Assembly (NCBI GenBank): GCA_003132865.1
Contig: PKYZ01000495.1
Coordinates: 6,816 to 14,394, forward strand
From: Bryobacterales bacterium
Lineage (GTDB): Bacteria > Acidobacteriota > Terriglobia > Bryobacterales > Bryobacteraceae
Length of the DNA: 7,579 nucleotides
Direction: 5' to 3'
Shown here in pieces: positions 1-7,579 of the stretch (the stretch's first letter is position 1; every line of letters starts with the position of its first letter). Both the position numbers and the translations under genes were made by a program. The notes under the pieces were generated by a model. That model saw nothing but the letters and a program-made list of their open reading frames with translations. It was not told the DNA's origin and made no database searches.

Positions 1-4
1 TGCG

Positions 5-36
5 GCGGGTCTCCAGACCCGCTTGCTATCTTTTTC
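5..36 (+). terminator. Rho-independent terminator-like hairpin at the left edge
   Basis: A perfect 7-bp stem, GCGGGTC (5-11) with GACCCGC (16-22), closes on a TCCA loop and is followed within 8 bases by a short T run (31-35). This is the form of an intrinsic terminator for a plus-strand gene lying left of the window. It could instead be a dispersed GC-rich repeat unit, since such hairpins occur in many copies in some genomes; only the full genome can tell. Confidence 0.5.
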
Positions 37-579
37 AATAACTTACAGTGGGTTTTCGACCGCGCGCGGATCCTCCAGAACCCGCTCCAGGAGTTTCATT
101 TTTCGCGCTTGTGGTGCAGACGCCGTCTACATCCCTAGGCGTTAGAGTAAATCCGGCTGGACCGCTGGTGCAAGCCACGACCGCCGCCGGGCCGTACCAT
201 CCCGGAAACGTGCCGCTCAATGCAGGAGGGCTACGCCCACGGAAATGACTTCTCGTAGCCACCTGATTCGTCCCGGGAAACGCACGAGCACTTCCGCACA
301 ACTCGTTCTTTCCCCGTCTGGAGCCCAGATGGGCGCCATGGTAAAACGGGAGATATGGCTCAAGAAAGCAAAACAATCGGAGAGCAGTACTCAGGGCACT
401 GAAATGACGACGAAAGGCAGGTTGGCGCCGAGTTCGAGCGAGAAGATGGCTTTCGTGTACGGGTCGTCAATAAAGTGCTAAGTGCGACTCAATCTTGGAA
501 ATACAATGTGACCCTCGAGGTTATAGGTGCGCCGGAGCATTAAGCATTGACCAGGTCCACGCCTGCTTCAGCCACGCCG
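37..579. other. Region with no intact gene; possible degraded beta-propeller fragment
   Basis: All six frames are broken by stops and none looks like an intact gene. One plus-strand frame at about 289-336 reads FPVWSPDGR, the signature of a PD40/TolB-type propeller blade. The neighbouring frame at about 338-365 reads REIWLKKA, which resembles the strand that normally follows in such blades (D-I-Y-x-K-x-A). The two pieces are in different frames, so at best this is a decayed piece of a propeller domain. The match is short and could be chance. Confidence 0.2.
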
Positions 580-729
580 TTACACGGATGCACCGATCTT
601 CGCTGCAAAGTGCTGATCTGAGTTGCCCAACCGGCCGCCTCTCGCCTGCAGCGCGTTCACCGCGGTGGTGCCGCGTCCGATGATGCCCTTCAACCGTTGG
701 GCGAGCGTCGTGATCATATGGCGGTCCAT
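580..729 (-). CDS. Small ORF or gene fragment, unknown function
   Basis: This 49-codon reading frame starts at the ATG at 729 and ends with TAA at 580-582. Its product begins MDRHMITTLAQRLKGIIGRG and ends HFAAKIGASV. I do not recognise it. In its favour, most codons end in G or C, as in the intact genes of the window, and the residue mix is protein-like with few rare amino acids. Against it, there is no clear ribosome binding site at 729 or at the second ATG at 717, and the length is small. After the stop, another frame continues with NGVAEAGVDLVNA before its own stop, which could mean the frame was once longer and has shifted. Treat as a candidate small gene or a remnant. Confidence 0.2.
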   Translation of the reverse strand: MDRHMITTLAQRLKGIIGRGTTAVNALQARGGRLGNSDQHFAAKIGASV

Positions 730-1243
730 TCGGAAATGAGGTGACGCGCCACCGACTTATCATTCCTTATCTGCTAGCTCATCAACCTCGGCAGTTCTCT
801 ACTGACGGAACACGCGCCGGCGATATAGAGATCATGCGGCGGCGGCGCCGGTACCCGCATTGCGGACATTGAGGTCCGGCGCAGCAGGCGGTGCTGTGAG
901 GGCAGTGTGAGGGTCACCTGGCCGAATGAGCAGAATGGCCATTCCTAAGTATCCCAGACAACGAAAACAAGCCTTTAGCTCTGCAAATACTTCACCCGAC
1001 GCGCGTGGAAGCGTGAAAGTCGGCCGGAATGCTCGATGGTATGGGCGATTCGCACTCTCGTCCGATGTCACAAGTTGCCGCAGTACTATCCGGGAGGCTG
1101 AAACTTGGATTTGAAGAAGCGGTCACCGGTCCGCGGTCGGCGAATCGGCTGCTCCGCCGCGCGCGGAGGCCGTGACGACTCAGCGGGGACTTGGATGCCA
1201 GGCGAGATCCGCGTGCGCCGCCTTCCGCGACGGAGGAAATGGT
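730..1243. other. Intergenic region, nothing recognised
   Basis: I see no recognisable gene, RNA gene or mobile element here. Open frames of about 60-110 codons exist on both strands but have unnatural composition (runs of Arg, Pro, Ser and Cys) typical of GC-rich non-coding frames. Downstream of the Tat gene stop, reading on the minus strand, is a weak stem formed by CTTCCG and CGGAGG around 1221-1236. It lacks a T run, so I do not call it a terminator. Confidence 0.4.
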
Positions 1244-2251
1244 TCAGCCCGCCAGGATCTCCCTGACGAACTGGGCCGTCTGCCCAATCTGGTCGTTGAA
1301 GCGCTGGTACATTCCGATAATCACGGCATCGGCCGGCTTGATGCCGTTGAATGTAGCGGCCATCCGCTCCTTTACCTGTTGCGGCGAATCTACCGTTCGA
1401 CCGGCAGCCAGGACCTTGTACGCGAGGCACGGTTTTCTGGCCTTGCGGATAGTCTCCATCATTCGTGGCGGGTCGGAAGGCAGATAGATCTCCCCCAGCG
1501 GCGAATGGCCGCCCAGCAACTTCTCGAACTCAGCGCGTGGCCGGATCATATAATACAGGCTGGTCATGTAGTAGTCCAGATCCCAACCCTTCTCCTCCGC
1601 GTATTCCACTTCGAGAGGATTATGACAGGACAAACCGACCATGGCGCCCGTGTCGCGAATGTGCTTGAGGTAATCGCGGCACTTGTCGAACTGCCCGGCG
1701 TCCCAGAACCGATTCGTGCTGCCGCCGTGCTGCGCGATCCCCATGGGTTTGAGCTTCATAGCGCGCGCCAGCATTTCCGGCCGGTCATTGAAGTTGGGCC
1801 GCGAAAGCAGGAGTAACTGCAGCTTGCCTCCCTGGTCCTTGTATTTCAGCCAGTCGGTTTCGAGCCGTTCGCTCCAACTTGCCTGCCAGGTGTTCAGACC
1901 CGCGCGCTCCAGTTCCCGGAGGAAGGAGAGCACCCGCTCGGTCGTGTGGTATTCCCCCATGTGTGCGGACAAGACGTAGTTGAAGTGGGAATAGCCGTAG
2001 ACGGGATTCGCGCCCGCCACGAGCCGGGTGATCCTGTTCTTGCCGAATGGAACCAGCGGCAGCAGCGGCCCCAGTTTCGCTTCGGGCATCCTCCCGTCAG
2101 GCTCCGTTGCCTGCGCGGCGGAGCGGTTGGCGGCCAGGAACGCCGCCAGCGTACCGGCGCCGCGGAACAGGTCACGTCGCTGCATGGAGACGTCATCGAC
2201 GGGTTCCAGTTCAATCATCCCGTTCATGAGTGGATTCTCGTCGTCCCGCAT
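1244..2251 (-). CDS. Tat-signal exported protein, TIM-barrel-like, uncharacterised
   Basis: The product is 335 residues. A twin-arginine signal is clear: MQRRDLFRG at residues 23-31, a hydrophobic stretch GAGTLAAFLAA (31-41), and a likely cleavage site AQA|TE after residue 48, so a folded protein is exported by Tat. The mature part alternates helices and strands. Segments such as GLSCHNPLEVEYAEEKGWDLDYYMTS, PCLAYKVLAAGR and a final ADAVIIGMYQRFND look like strands and loops of a TIM barrel of the type seen in exported aldo/keto-reductase-like or sugar-isomerase-like proteins of Acidobacteria and Planctomycetes. I cannot name a substrate or reaction. The start may be the ATG at 2251, 2227, 2218 or 2185; 2185 would begin directly at the Tat motif, but the longer n-region is possible and none has a strong Shine-Dalgarno. 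The frame is uninterrupted, with codon use like the other intact genes. It is transcribed away from the HEPN-like gene. Confidence 0.82.
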   Translation of the reverse strand: MRDDENPLMNGMIELEPVDDVSMQRRDLFRGAGTLAAFLAANRSAAQATEPDGRMPEAKLGPLLPLVPFGKNRITRLVAGANPVYGYSHFNYVLSAHMGEYHTTERVLSFLRELERAGLNTWQASWSERLETDWLKYKDQGGKLQLLLLSRPNFNDRPEMLARAMKLKPMGIAQHGGSTNRFWDAGQFDKCRDYLKHIRDTGAMVGLSCHNPLEVEYAEEKGWDLDYYMTSLYYMIRPRAEFEKLLGGHSPLGEIYLPSDPPRMMETIRKARKPCLAYKVLAAGRTVDSPQQVKERMAATFNGIKPADAVIIGMYQRFNDQIGQTAQFVREILAG

Positions 2252-2286
2252 AGATCCGTTTTACCACCCTGTTCCCTTCATCTGCG

Positions 2287-2312
2287 CTGGGCCGCCACCG
2301 GCGGCGCCCCAG
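2287..2312. repeat. GC-rich inverted repeat between divergent genes
   Basis: A perfect GCCGCC (2291-2296) / GGCGGC (2300-2305) stem closes on the three bases ACC. It is extended, after a small bulge, by CTGGG on the left and CCCAG on the right. It lies in the 64-71 bp gap between the divergent Tat and HEPN-like genes and ends only a few bases before the candidate HEPN starts. It could be an operator, an RNA hairpin hindering translation, or a chance product of high GC. Confidence 0.4.
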
Positions 2313-2391
2313 GCTATGATTGATGAAGTAAGATGCCGCAGCAAACCTGCTGTACGAGTCCGACAAGACACTGAGGAACCCGACGTACTTT

Positions 2392-2772
2392 ATGTACTTG
2401 CACGCGATCGTACTCGCGCTGAAGGCCTTCCTGCGAGCGGCTGATGTTCCCATTGTTGCGGACGGAAAGCGGAAACACCACCAGATAACGGAGCCGTATG
2501 AGGAATGCCGGGGGCTTGGGCTGAGAATTGGTCCCGATGACGTGTTCGATATCCACAATGTGGTCGTTTTGCTGGAAGGTGCGAACGAGGAGCAAGGCCT
2601 CCGATACTTCAAGCAGAAAGGTTCGTCGATTCCTGAGCTCTCTTGGACTCGTGATACTGTCGAAAAGTTGCTCCAAGCTGTCGAGCCCAGCGTGAAGAAA
2701 AAGGCCGAGGTCGATGGAATTGTTCCAGGCCGTGCCGTCAAGTTCGATATTACTTTCAGCAAGCCCATATGA
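2392..2772 (+). CDS. HEPN-like domain protein, 5' end disrupted
   Basis: From the first usable ATG the product is 126 residues, but recognisable protein extends upstream in the same frame from 2332, reading DAAANLLYESDKTLRNPTYF and then MYLHAIVLALKAFLRA. This helix pair, the following GLGLRIGPDD, the aromatic RYF segment and the helix ending in a Val-Glu-Pro are the pattern of HEPN-type all-alpha proteins, which bind nucleotide or RNA and often accompany toxin, defence or nucleotidyltransferase partners. The catalytic R-x4-6-H of HEPN ribonucleases is not visible, so a nuclease role is unlikely. No nucleotidyltransferase partner is in view. The natural start is probably ATG at 2323, spaced well from AGG at 2311, but its third codon is TAA (2329-2331); ATG at 2316 is one base out of frame. 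Translation could restart at 2392. Codons end in A or T more often than in the neighbouring genes, by eye, which hints at acquisition. Family assignment is by pattern only. Confidence 0.5.
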   Translation: MYLHAIVLALKAFLRAADVPIVADGKRKHHQITEPYEECRGLGLRIGPDDVFDIHNVVVLLEGANEEQGLRYFKQKGSSIPELSWTRDTVEKLLQAVEPSVKKKAEVDGIVPGRAVKFDITFSKPI

Positions 2773-3174
2773 AAAGCTGCAGTGGAAGGTGGAAGAAGTC
2801 GTAGTTGATTTCGATGCAGTTCGGGTGCTCATGCCGCTGCCGGCTCCGTTTGGAGCGATATGGATTACCCTCCATTTTGGTCCTTGGCGCTCCTCCTTCG
2901 AGTGCGAGCCGGTGACATGCTCATCGTGTGCGCGGAGGCCCCGGGGCCGCGCCAGTGGCGCCAGATGGCGTCCGCGGACGTCCATACGGCTGGCCCGCCC
3001 CAAAGCCTACTGTGGACGGACCTCTGTTGTGCGAAAAGGCATCTCAGCCAGGATGCCATTCGAGATGAGCGACATCTTCATCATCAGCTTCACGTCGCCG
3101 CTTCTAGCCTGATATGCGGCGATATCGGTAGCCTGACGCCCTATCGTTGACAGCGCGTGCCGGGCTGATTTCGT
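2773..3174. other. Region with no assigned gene
   Basis: Frames stay open here on both strands. The plus-strand candidates (2714-3112 and 2860-3150) have poor composition, with Cys, His, Trp and Arg excess. Directly after the cupin gene's stop, in the same minus-strand frame, 57 more codons are open before a TAG near 3000; part of this (GDVKLMMKMSLISNGILAEM) looks protein-like, but there is no start signal and no recognised family. I make no gene call. Confidence 0.4.
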
Positions 3175-3843
3175 CTACTTCTTGAGTTCGATCACCATCA
3201 CTTCAATGGGCTTGTCGCCGACATTCTCCGGCAGGTGTTTTCCGGCATCCGCCCAAGTCGCGTCGTGGGCCTTGACGTTGTTATCCTGCGATGTGCCGTC
3301 CGGCAGCGTGAACTTGACGTGGCCGTCGCTCACGAACACCGCCACCGAGGCTGGATGTTCGTGCATCACCGATTTCTCATGCGGCCCGTAGTTGGCCCGC
3401 AGCACGCGAACTTGGTCATTATCGATGACCACTTTGTAGTGTTTGGAATCCAATTTGACAGGGTCTAGCGTTGTCTTCGCCGCCGCGGCCGCGCCCGGCT
3501 CCTTCAGCTCCACCATGACGGATTCCGACGCCGCGTCGGAAAGATTCTCATAGGCGTGCGTCAGGCCCTTGGAATAAGTCACGTCGTCGGCTTTGGTGCG
3601 TTCGTCACTGGTCTTCCCATCGGGGAACATGTACTTGGAATGGTCAGTCGTGAACCCCACCGTCACGTAGGCGGGATGCGAATGCATGGGAAGCTTGCTG
3701 TGTCCCGGCTCGTTGAAGTGAAGCACGCGGACACGATCGTTTTCAAAGACCACTTTCACTTGGTCAGGCGCTAACTGGACCACATCCTGGGCGAAAGCGG
3801 CGACTGCGGCGAGGGCCACCGCCATTGGGAACATACCACGCAT
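3175..3843 (-). CDS. Secreted double-cupin protein
   Basis: The product is 222 residues with a short Sec signal peptide (residues 1-18, cleavage after AFA before QD). The mature part is two copies of one cupin unit: residues about 29-113 and 136-221. They align along their length (KVV-x2-ND-x-VRVL, MH-x-HPA, PDG, EN-x2-D) with roughly 40 percent identity by eye. Each copy keeps the metal-site pattern: H54-x-H56 with H96 in the first, H161-x-H163 with H203 in the second. The Glu usually found after HxH in motif 1 is absent in both, so a three-histidine site is expected. Cupins of this kind bind a metal ion and a small molecule; substrate and reaction are unknown here. The start at 3843 is supported by AGGAAG nine bases upstream. 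A remnant gene on the same strand ends 37 bases before this start, so the two may once have been one transcript. The frame is intact. Confidence 0.82.
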   Translation of the reverse strand: MRGMFPMAVALAAVAAFAQDVVQLAPDQVKVVFENDRVRVLHFNEPGHSKLPMHSHPAYVTVGFTTDHSKYMFPDGKTSDERTKADDVTYSKGLTHAYENLSDAASESVMVELKEPGAAAAAKTTLDPVKLDSKHYKVVIDNDQVRVLRANYGPHEKSVMHEHPASVAVFVSDGHVKFTLPDGTSQDNNVKAHDATWADAGKHLPENVGDKPIEVMVIELKK

Positions 3844-3880
3844 AGCCTATTGCTTCCTGGACACTGGAACACGATACGTT

Positions 3881-4241
3881 CTACAGGGTAGTCCAAGTAT
3901 ATACTGTCCCCGTCTCCGCCGGGAGCCAAAAGTGATCCCGGGGCAACCGCTTGACGATGGCCTTCACCAGTGCCTCGTCGTCGCCGCCCGCGGGCCTCCG
4001 GGCACTTTTGTTTGGAGCTGCTAACAAACTGCCAGTCCTGCGGCGAGACGAATTTGACCACGATTACATCGACCTGCTCGCCGCTGGGCCGGCATGAGGT
4101 GGGTTTCGAGTCGTTCCAATCGTAGGGCGTCTTTGCGGATCTCGACCTTGTCCTGGGCGTTTTGACATCGCCCTGCATGGTGCCTAGAATCACGACGGTA
4201 CCGGCTTGGATTACGCCGGCCTTGATCGTCCAGGGAGGGCC
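3881..4241 (-). pseudogene. Frameshifted remnant of an unknown minus-strand gene
   Basis: Three reading frames on the minus strand can be joined into one plausible protein end. From about 4232 it reads WTIKAGVIQAGTVVILGT and GDVK. A shift leads to AQDKVEIRKDALR (about 4178-4120). The first frame resumes with YDWNDSKPTSC and QVDVIVVKFVSPQDWQFVSS (about 4120-4017). A final shift gives GGDDEALVKAIVKRLPRDHF and WLPAETGTVYTWTTL, ending at TAG 3881-3883. Each piece has natural composition and G/C-ending codons, while the alternative frames in the same places are rich in Arg. I do not recognise the family. Three indels in about 350 bases point to a pseudogene, or to local sequencing indels. The 3' end lies 37 bases before the cupin start on the same strand. 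The upstream end merges into sequence overlapping the GH38-like remnant on the other strand, so the N-terminus is missing. Confidence 0.45.
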
Positions 4242-4323
4242 TACCGTGCCCGAATGCCGCCCGGCGCGCCCTCCGATAAGCTTTGTCGGACTCCGGCTCG
4301 TTCTGCGCCTCACGCCCAGGCGC

Positions 4324-4556
4324 AAATTCACCGTCTACGTTGTGCCGCACAACCATCTCGACATCGGGTTTACCGATTACCAACCGAAATCGAGGAACTG
4401 CAGAACCGCAACTTCGATCGGCTGCTGGAAGAGATGCGCACGGATCCTTCGCTGCGCTTCTCGGTCGACGGCGTGTGGCCGGTGGAGCAGTTTCTGCGCA
4501 CGCGCAAGCCAGCGGCGCAGAAGGAATTCCTTGGTCGCCTACTGCATGCCAAAGGT
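4324..4556 (+). pseudogene. Truncated, frameshifted GH38-like (alpha-mannosidase family) N-terminal fragment
   Basis: One plus-strand frame from 4324 reads [20 protein letters not shown]. About base 4383 the sense moves to the next frame and continues [40 protein letters not shown] and [17 protein letters not shown]. Joined, this matches the opening of a glycoside hydrolase family 38 catalytic domain: a first strand ending in H-x-H-x-D, whose second His and Asp bind zinc in the family, then a helix, then an R-F-S-x-D-G-x-W strand and a helix with Gln-Phe. Full family members are many hundreds of residues long; only about 77 remain, with a frameshift inside and both ends missing. It is therefore a dead fragment. 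Its 3' end runs into the promoter-like sequence of the sigma-54 activator, so a deletion probably brought these together. Confidence 0.55.
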
Positions 4557-4594
4557 CAGAGCTGTCATGCTCCAGGCTGCAACTTGCGGTTTTC

Positions 4595-4600
4595 TATAAT
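4595..4600 (+). promoter_or_regulatory. Perfect -10 hexamer before the sigma-54 activator
   Basis: TATAAT occurs 12 bases before the ATG at 4613. No good -35 hexamer stands at 16-18 bases spacing. A start of transcription about seven bases downstream would leave a leader of only about six bases, and no Shine-Dalgarno is visible, so the mRNA would be nearly leaderless. The match may also be chance in this AT-rich patch. Confidence 0.35.
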
Positions 4601-4612
4601 AAACTCAATAGC

Positions 4613-6436
<1,824 letters not shown>

Positions 6437-6705
6437 ACGCAGCGTCATTCTGGCGGTGGCGGCACGCTGCGCATCGACGCGGGCGTCCTAGAGACTACCG
6501 GATCGCGCAAAACACACCCTACCGGGGATGTTCTACGACAGAACGAAAAGGAATCGATCGAGGCGGCGCTTGCCGAGACCCAGGGGCGGGTAGCCGGAGC
6601 ACATGGCGCCGCGGCGCGGCTGCGTGTGCCGGCGTCCACGCTCGAATCCAAGATCCGCGCTTTAAAGATCGATAAATTCAAGTTCCGTTCGGCGGCGTCG
6701 TGAGA

Positions 6706-6723
6706 TCTCGCGAATTCGTGAGA
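6706..6723. promoter_or_regulatory. 18-bp near-palindrome, candidate upstream activating site
   Basis: TCTCGCGAATTCGTGAGA is a palindrome with one mismatched pair. Its right half, TCGTGAGA (6716-6723), also occurs directly at 6698-6705, giving two direct copies 18 bases apart plus an inverted copy with one mismatch. The centre is about 107 bases upstream of the start expected from the -24/-12 element, which is where dimeric enhancer-binding proteins usually bind. The activator's own Fis-type HTH is the natural candidate; this is inference. Confidence 0.5.
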
Positions 6724-6795
6724 CGTAAACCGTCGGCGCTTCCGAGATCCGAGCCACCGCTCCCGCCTTTTCAATCAGATACAGGCCGCCAACAT

Positions 6796-6811
6796 CGGGC
6801 ATTCCATTGCA
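6796..6811 (+). promoter_or_regulatory. Sigma-54 (-24/-12) promoter of the RND gene
   Basis: CGGGCATTCCATTGCA has the GG-N10-GC core of sigma-54 promoters, with GG at 6797-6798 and GC at 6809-6810, and a full TTGCA -12 block. The -24 block is weaker (CGGGCA against TGGCAC). Transcription would start about 12 bases after the GC, near 6822, giving a leader of about 14 bases that contains the GGGGA ribosome binding site (6824-6828) and then ATG 6836. Its place directly behind a sigma-54 activator gene strengthens the call. Confidence 0.6.
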
Positions 6812-6835
6812 TTCATCATGGCTGGGGATGCCCAA

Positions 6836-7579
6836 ATGTGGATTGTAAGAGTCGCTCTCAATCGTCCGTATACGTTCGTGGTGCTGGCGCTGTTGATTCT
6901 GTTGGTCAGCCCGCTGGTGATCCTGCGTACCCCTACCGATATCTTTCCGAACATAGGAATACCGGTGGTGAGCGTGATCTGGAACTACGACGGATTCCCA
7001 CCCCAAGAGATGTCCGATCGCATTGTCACGATTACCGAGCGCAGCATCACCACCACGGTCAACGATATCGAGCATATGGAGTCGCAGTCGTACAACGGAA
7101 TCGGCGTCATCAAATTGTTTTTCCGGCCATCGGTGACCATTGCGACCGCGCTGGCACAAGTCACGGCCATCTGCCAGTCGCAGCTTCGCCAGCTTCCGCC
7201 GGGGACAACCGCGCCGCTGATCCTGAGTTATAGCGCGTCGACCGTGCCGGTGCTGCAGATCGGCTTGAGCAGCACGCGGCTGAGCGAGCAGCAGTTGTTC
7301 GATCTGGGCGCCAATACGATGCGGACTCAGTTGGCGACCGTGCAGGGAGCGGCGGTTCCCTGGCCGTATGGCGGCAAGATGCGGCTGGTTTCCATCGATA
7401 TCGATTCGGCCGCGATGCAAGCCAAGGGTCTATCGCCGACCGACGTGGTGAATGCCGTCAGCGCGGAAAACCTGATTCTGCCCTCCGGCACCGCCAAGCT
7501 TGGGCCGCTGGAATATCAAGTGGAAATGAACGGCAGCACGCAGACGATCGACGAGCTGAACGATCTGCCGGTGAAGACC
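6836..7579 (+). CDS. RND efflux transporter permease, N-terminal part (runs off the window)
   Basis: The first 248 residues of an AcrB-type inner-membrane pump are present; full members are about 1,000-1,100 residues. MWIVRVALNRPYTF is the usual cytoplasmic start, followed by the first membrane helix (about residues 13-31), the conserved TPTDIFPNI (32-40), and the beginning of the periplasmic porter domain, including ESQSYNGIGVIKLFF, TALAQVTAICQSQLRQLPPG and STVPVLQIGLSS. Such pumps use proton flux to export drugs, solvents or metals with a membrane-fusion protein and an outer-membrane channel; neither partner gene is in the window. ATG 6836 is chosen because it has GGGGA seven bases upstream and fits the family start. 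An in-frame ATG at 6818 would lie before the predicted transcription start. The frame is undisturbed to the window's end. Expression is probably sigma-54 dependent and controlled by the adjacent activator. The substrate cannot be predicted. Confidence 0.93.
   Translation, partial: MWIVRVALNRPYTFVVLALLILLVSPLVILRTPTDIFPNIGIPVVSVIWNYDGFPPQEMSDRIVTITERSITTTVNDIEHMESQSYNGIGVIKLFFRPSVTIATALAQVTAICQSQLRQLPPGTTAPLILSYSASTVPVLQIGLSSTRLSEQQLFDLGANTMRTQLATVQGAAVPWPYGGKMRLVSIDIDSAAMQAKGLSPTDVVNAVSAENLILPSGTAKLGPLEYQVEMNGSTQTIDELNDLPVKT

Noticed and set aside
1172..1816. 214-codon plus-strand frame
   Set aside because: It is antisense to the Tat-signal gene, and its composition is that of a mirror frame; the minus-strand product has a clear signal peptide and natural sequence.
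2314..3003. 229-codon minus-strand frame
   Set aside because: It covers the HEPN-like gene in antisense and continues into unassigned DNA; Ser/Arg-rich with no domain pattern.
2714..3112. Plus-strand frame overlapping the HEPN-like gene's end
   Set aside because: Composition (Arg, Cys, Ser, Trp) is unnatural and no family pattern is visible; its start is inside another gene without a ribosome binding site.
4283..4612. N-terminal extension of the sigma-54 activator by 110 codons
   Set aside because: The extension is Ser/Arg/Ala-rich and unlike a domain, while other frames in the same DNA show GH38-like sequence. Family members start near ALLEVS, close to ATG 4613.
6700..7233. 177-codon plus-strand frame after the activator
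   Set aside because: It overlaps the RND gene in another frame; the RND frame from 6836 has a full set of family motifs and simply runs past the window's end.
6662..7420. 252-codon minus-strand frame
   Set aside because: Antisense to the RND gene, rich in Arg, His and Gln, no recognisable motif.

Overview
The window is high-GC bacterial DNA. The gene content suggests an acidobacterium of the Solibacter/Bryobacter type: a Tat-exported TIM-barrel-like protein, a secreted double-cupin protein, a GAF-GAF sigma-54 activator, an RND pump and a GH38-like remnant. This placement is inferred from protein style only; there is no rRNA or other marker gene.

Layout: bases 1-36 hold a terminator-like hairpin. 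Bases 37-1243 hold no convincing intact gene, only a possible beta-propeller scrap and a 49-codon minus-strand ORF. Bases 1244-2251 (-) encode an intact Tat-signal protein. Diverging from it is a HEPN-like gene (about 2323-2772, +) whose first codons are broken by a stop or frameshift. After about 400 bases of unassigned sequence comes an intact secreted protein with two cupin repeats (3175-3843, -). Bases 3881-4556 hold two gene remnants: a multiply frameshifted minus-strand gene of unknown function, and a plus-strand fragment of a GH38-like (alpha-mannosidase family) N-terminus.

The right end is a regulator-target pair. A sigma-54 enhancer-binding protein of FhlA-like architecture (GAF-GAF-AAA+-Fis HTH, 4613-6703, +) is followed by an RND efflux permease gene that starts at 6836 and runs off the window. 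The 132-base gap between them contains a GG-N10-GC element (-24/-12 sigma-54 promoter) at 6796-6811, correctly placed for the RND start. An 18-bp near-palindrome lies about 80-90 bases further upstream, where an activator would bind. The simplest reading is that GAF-domain sensing controls efflux through sigma-54.

Reading-frame damage is frequent. The activator has two mutually compensating indels about 95 bases apart that put the end of its AAA+ domain out of frame while the HTH returns to the original frame. Whether these are real mutations or sequencing indels cannot be settled from the sequence. The long intact frames in the Tat gene, the cupin gene, the first 1.75 kb of the activator and the RND gene show that errors are not uniformly distributed.
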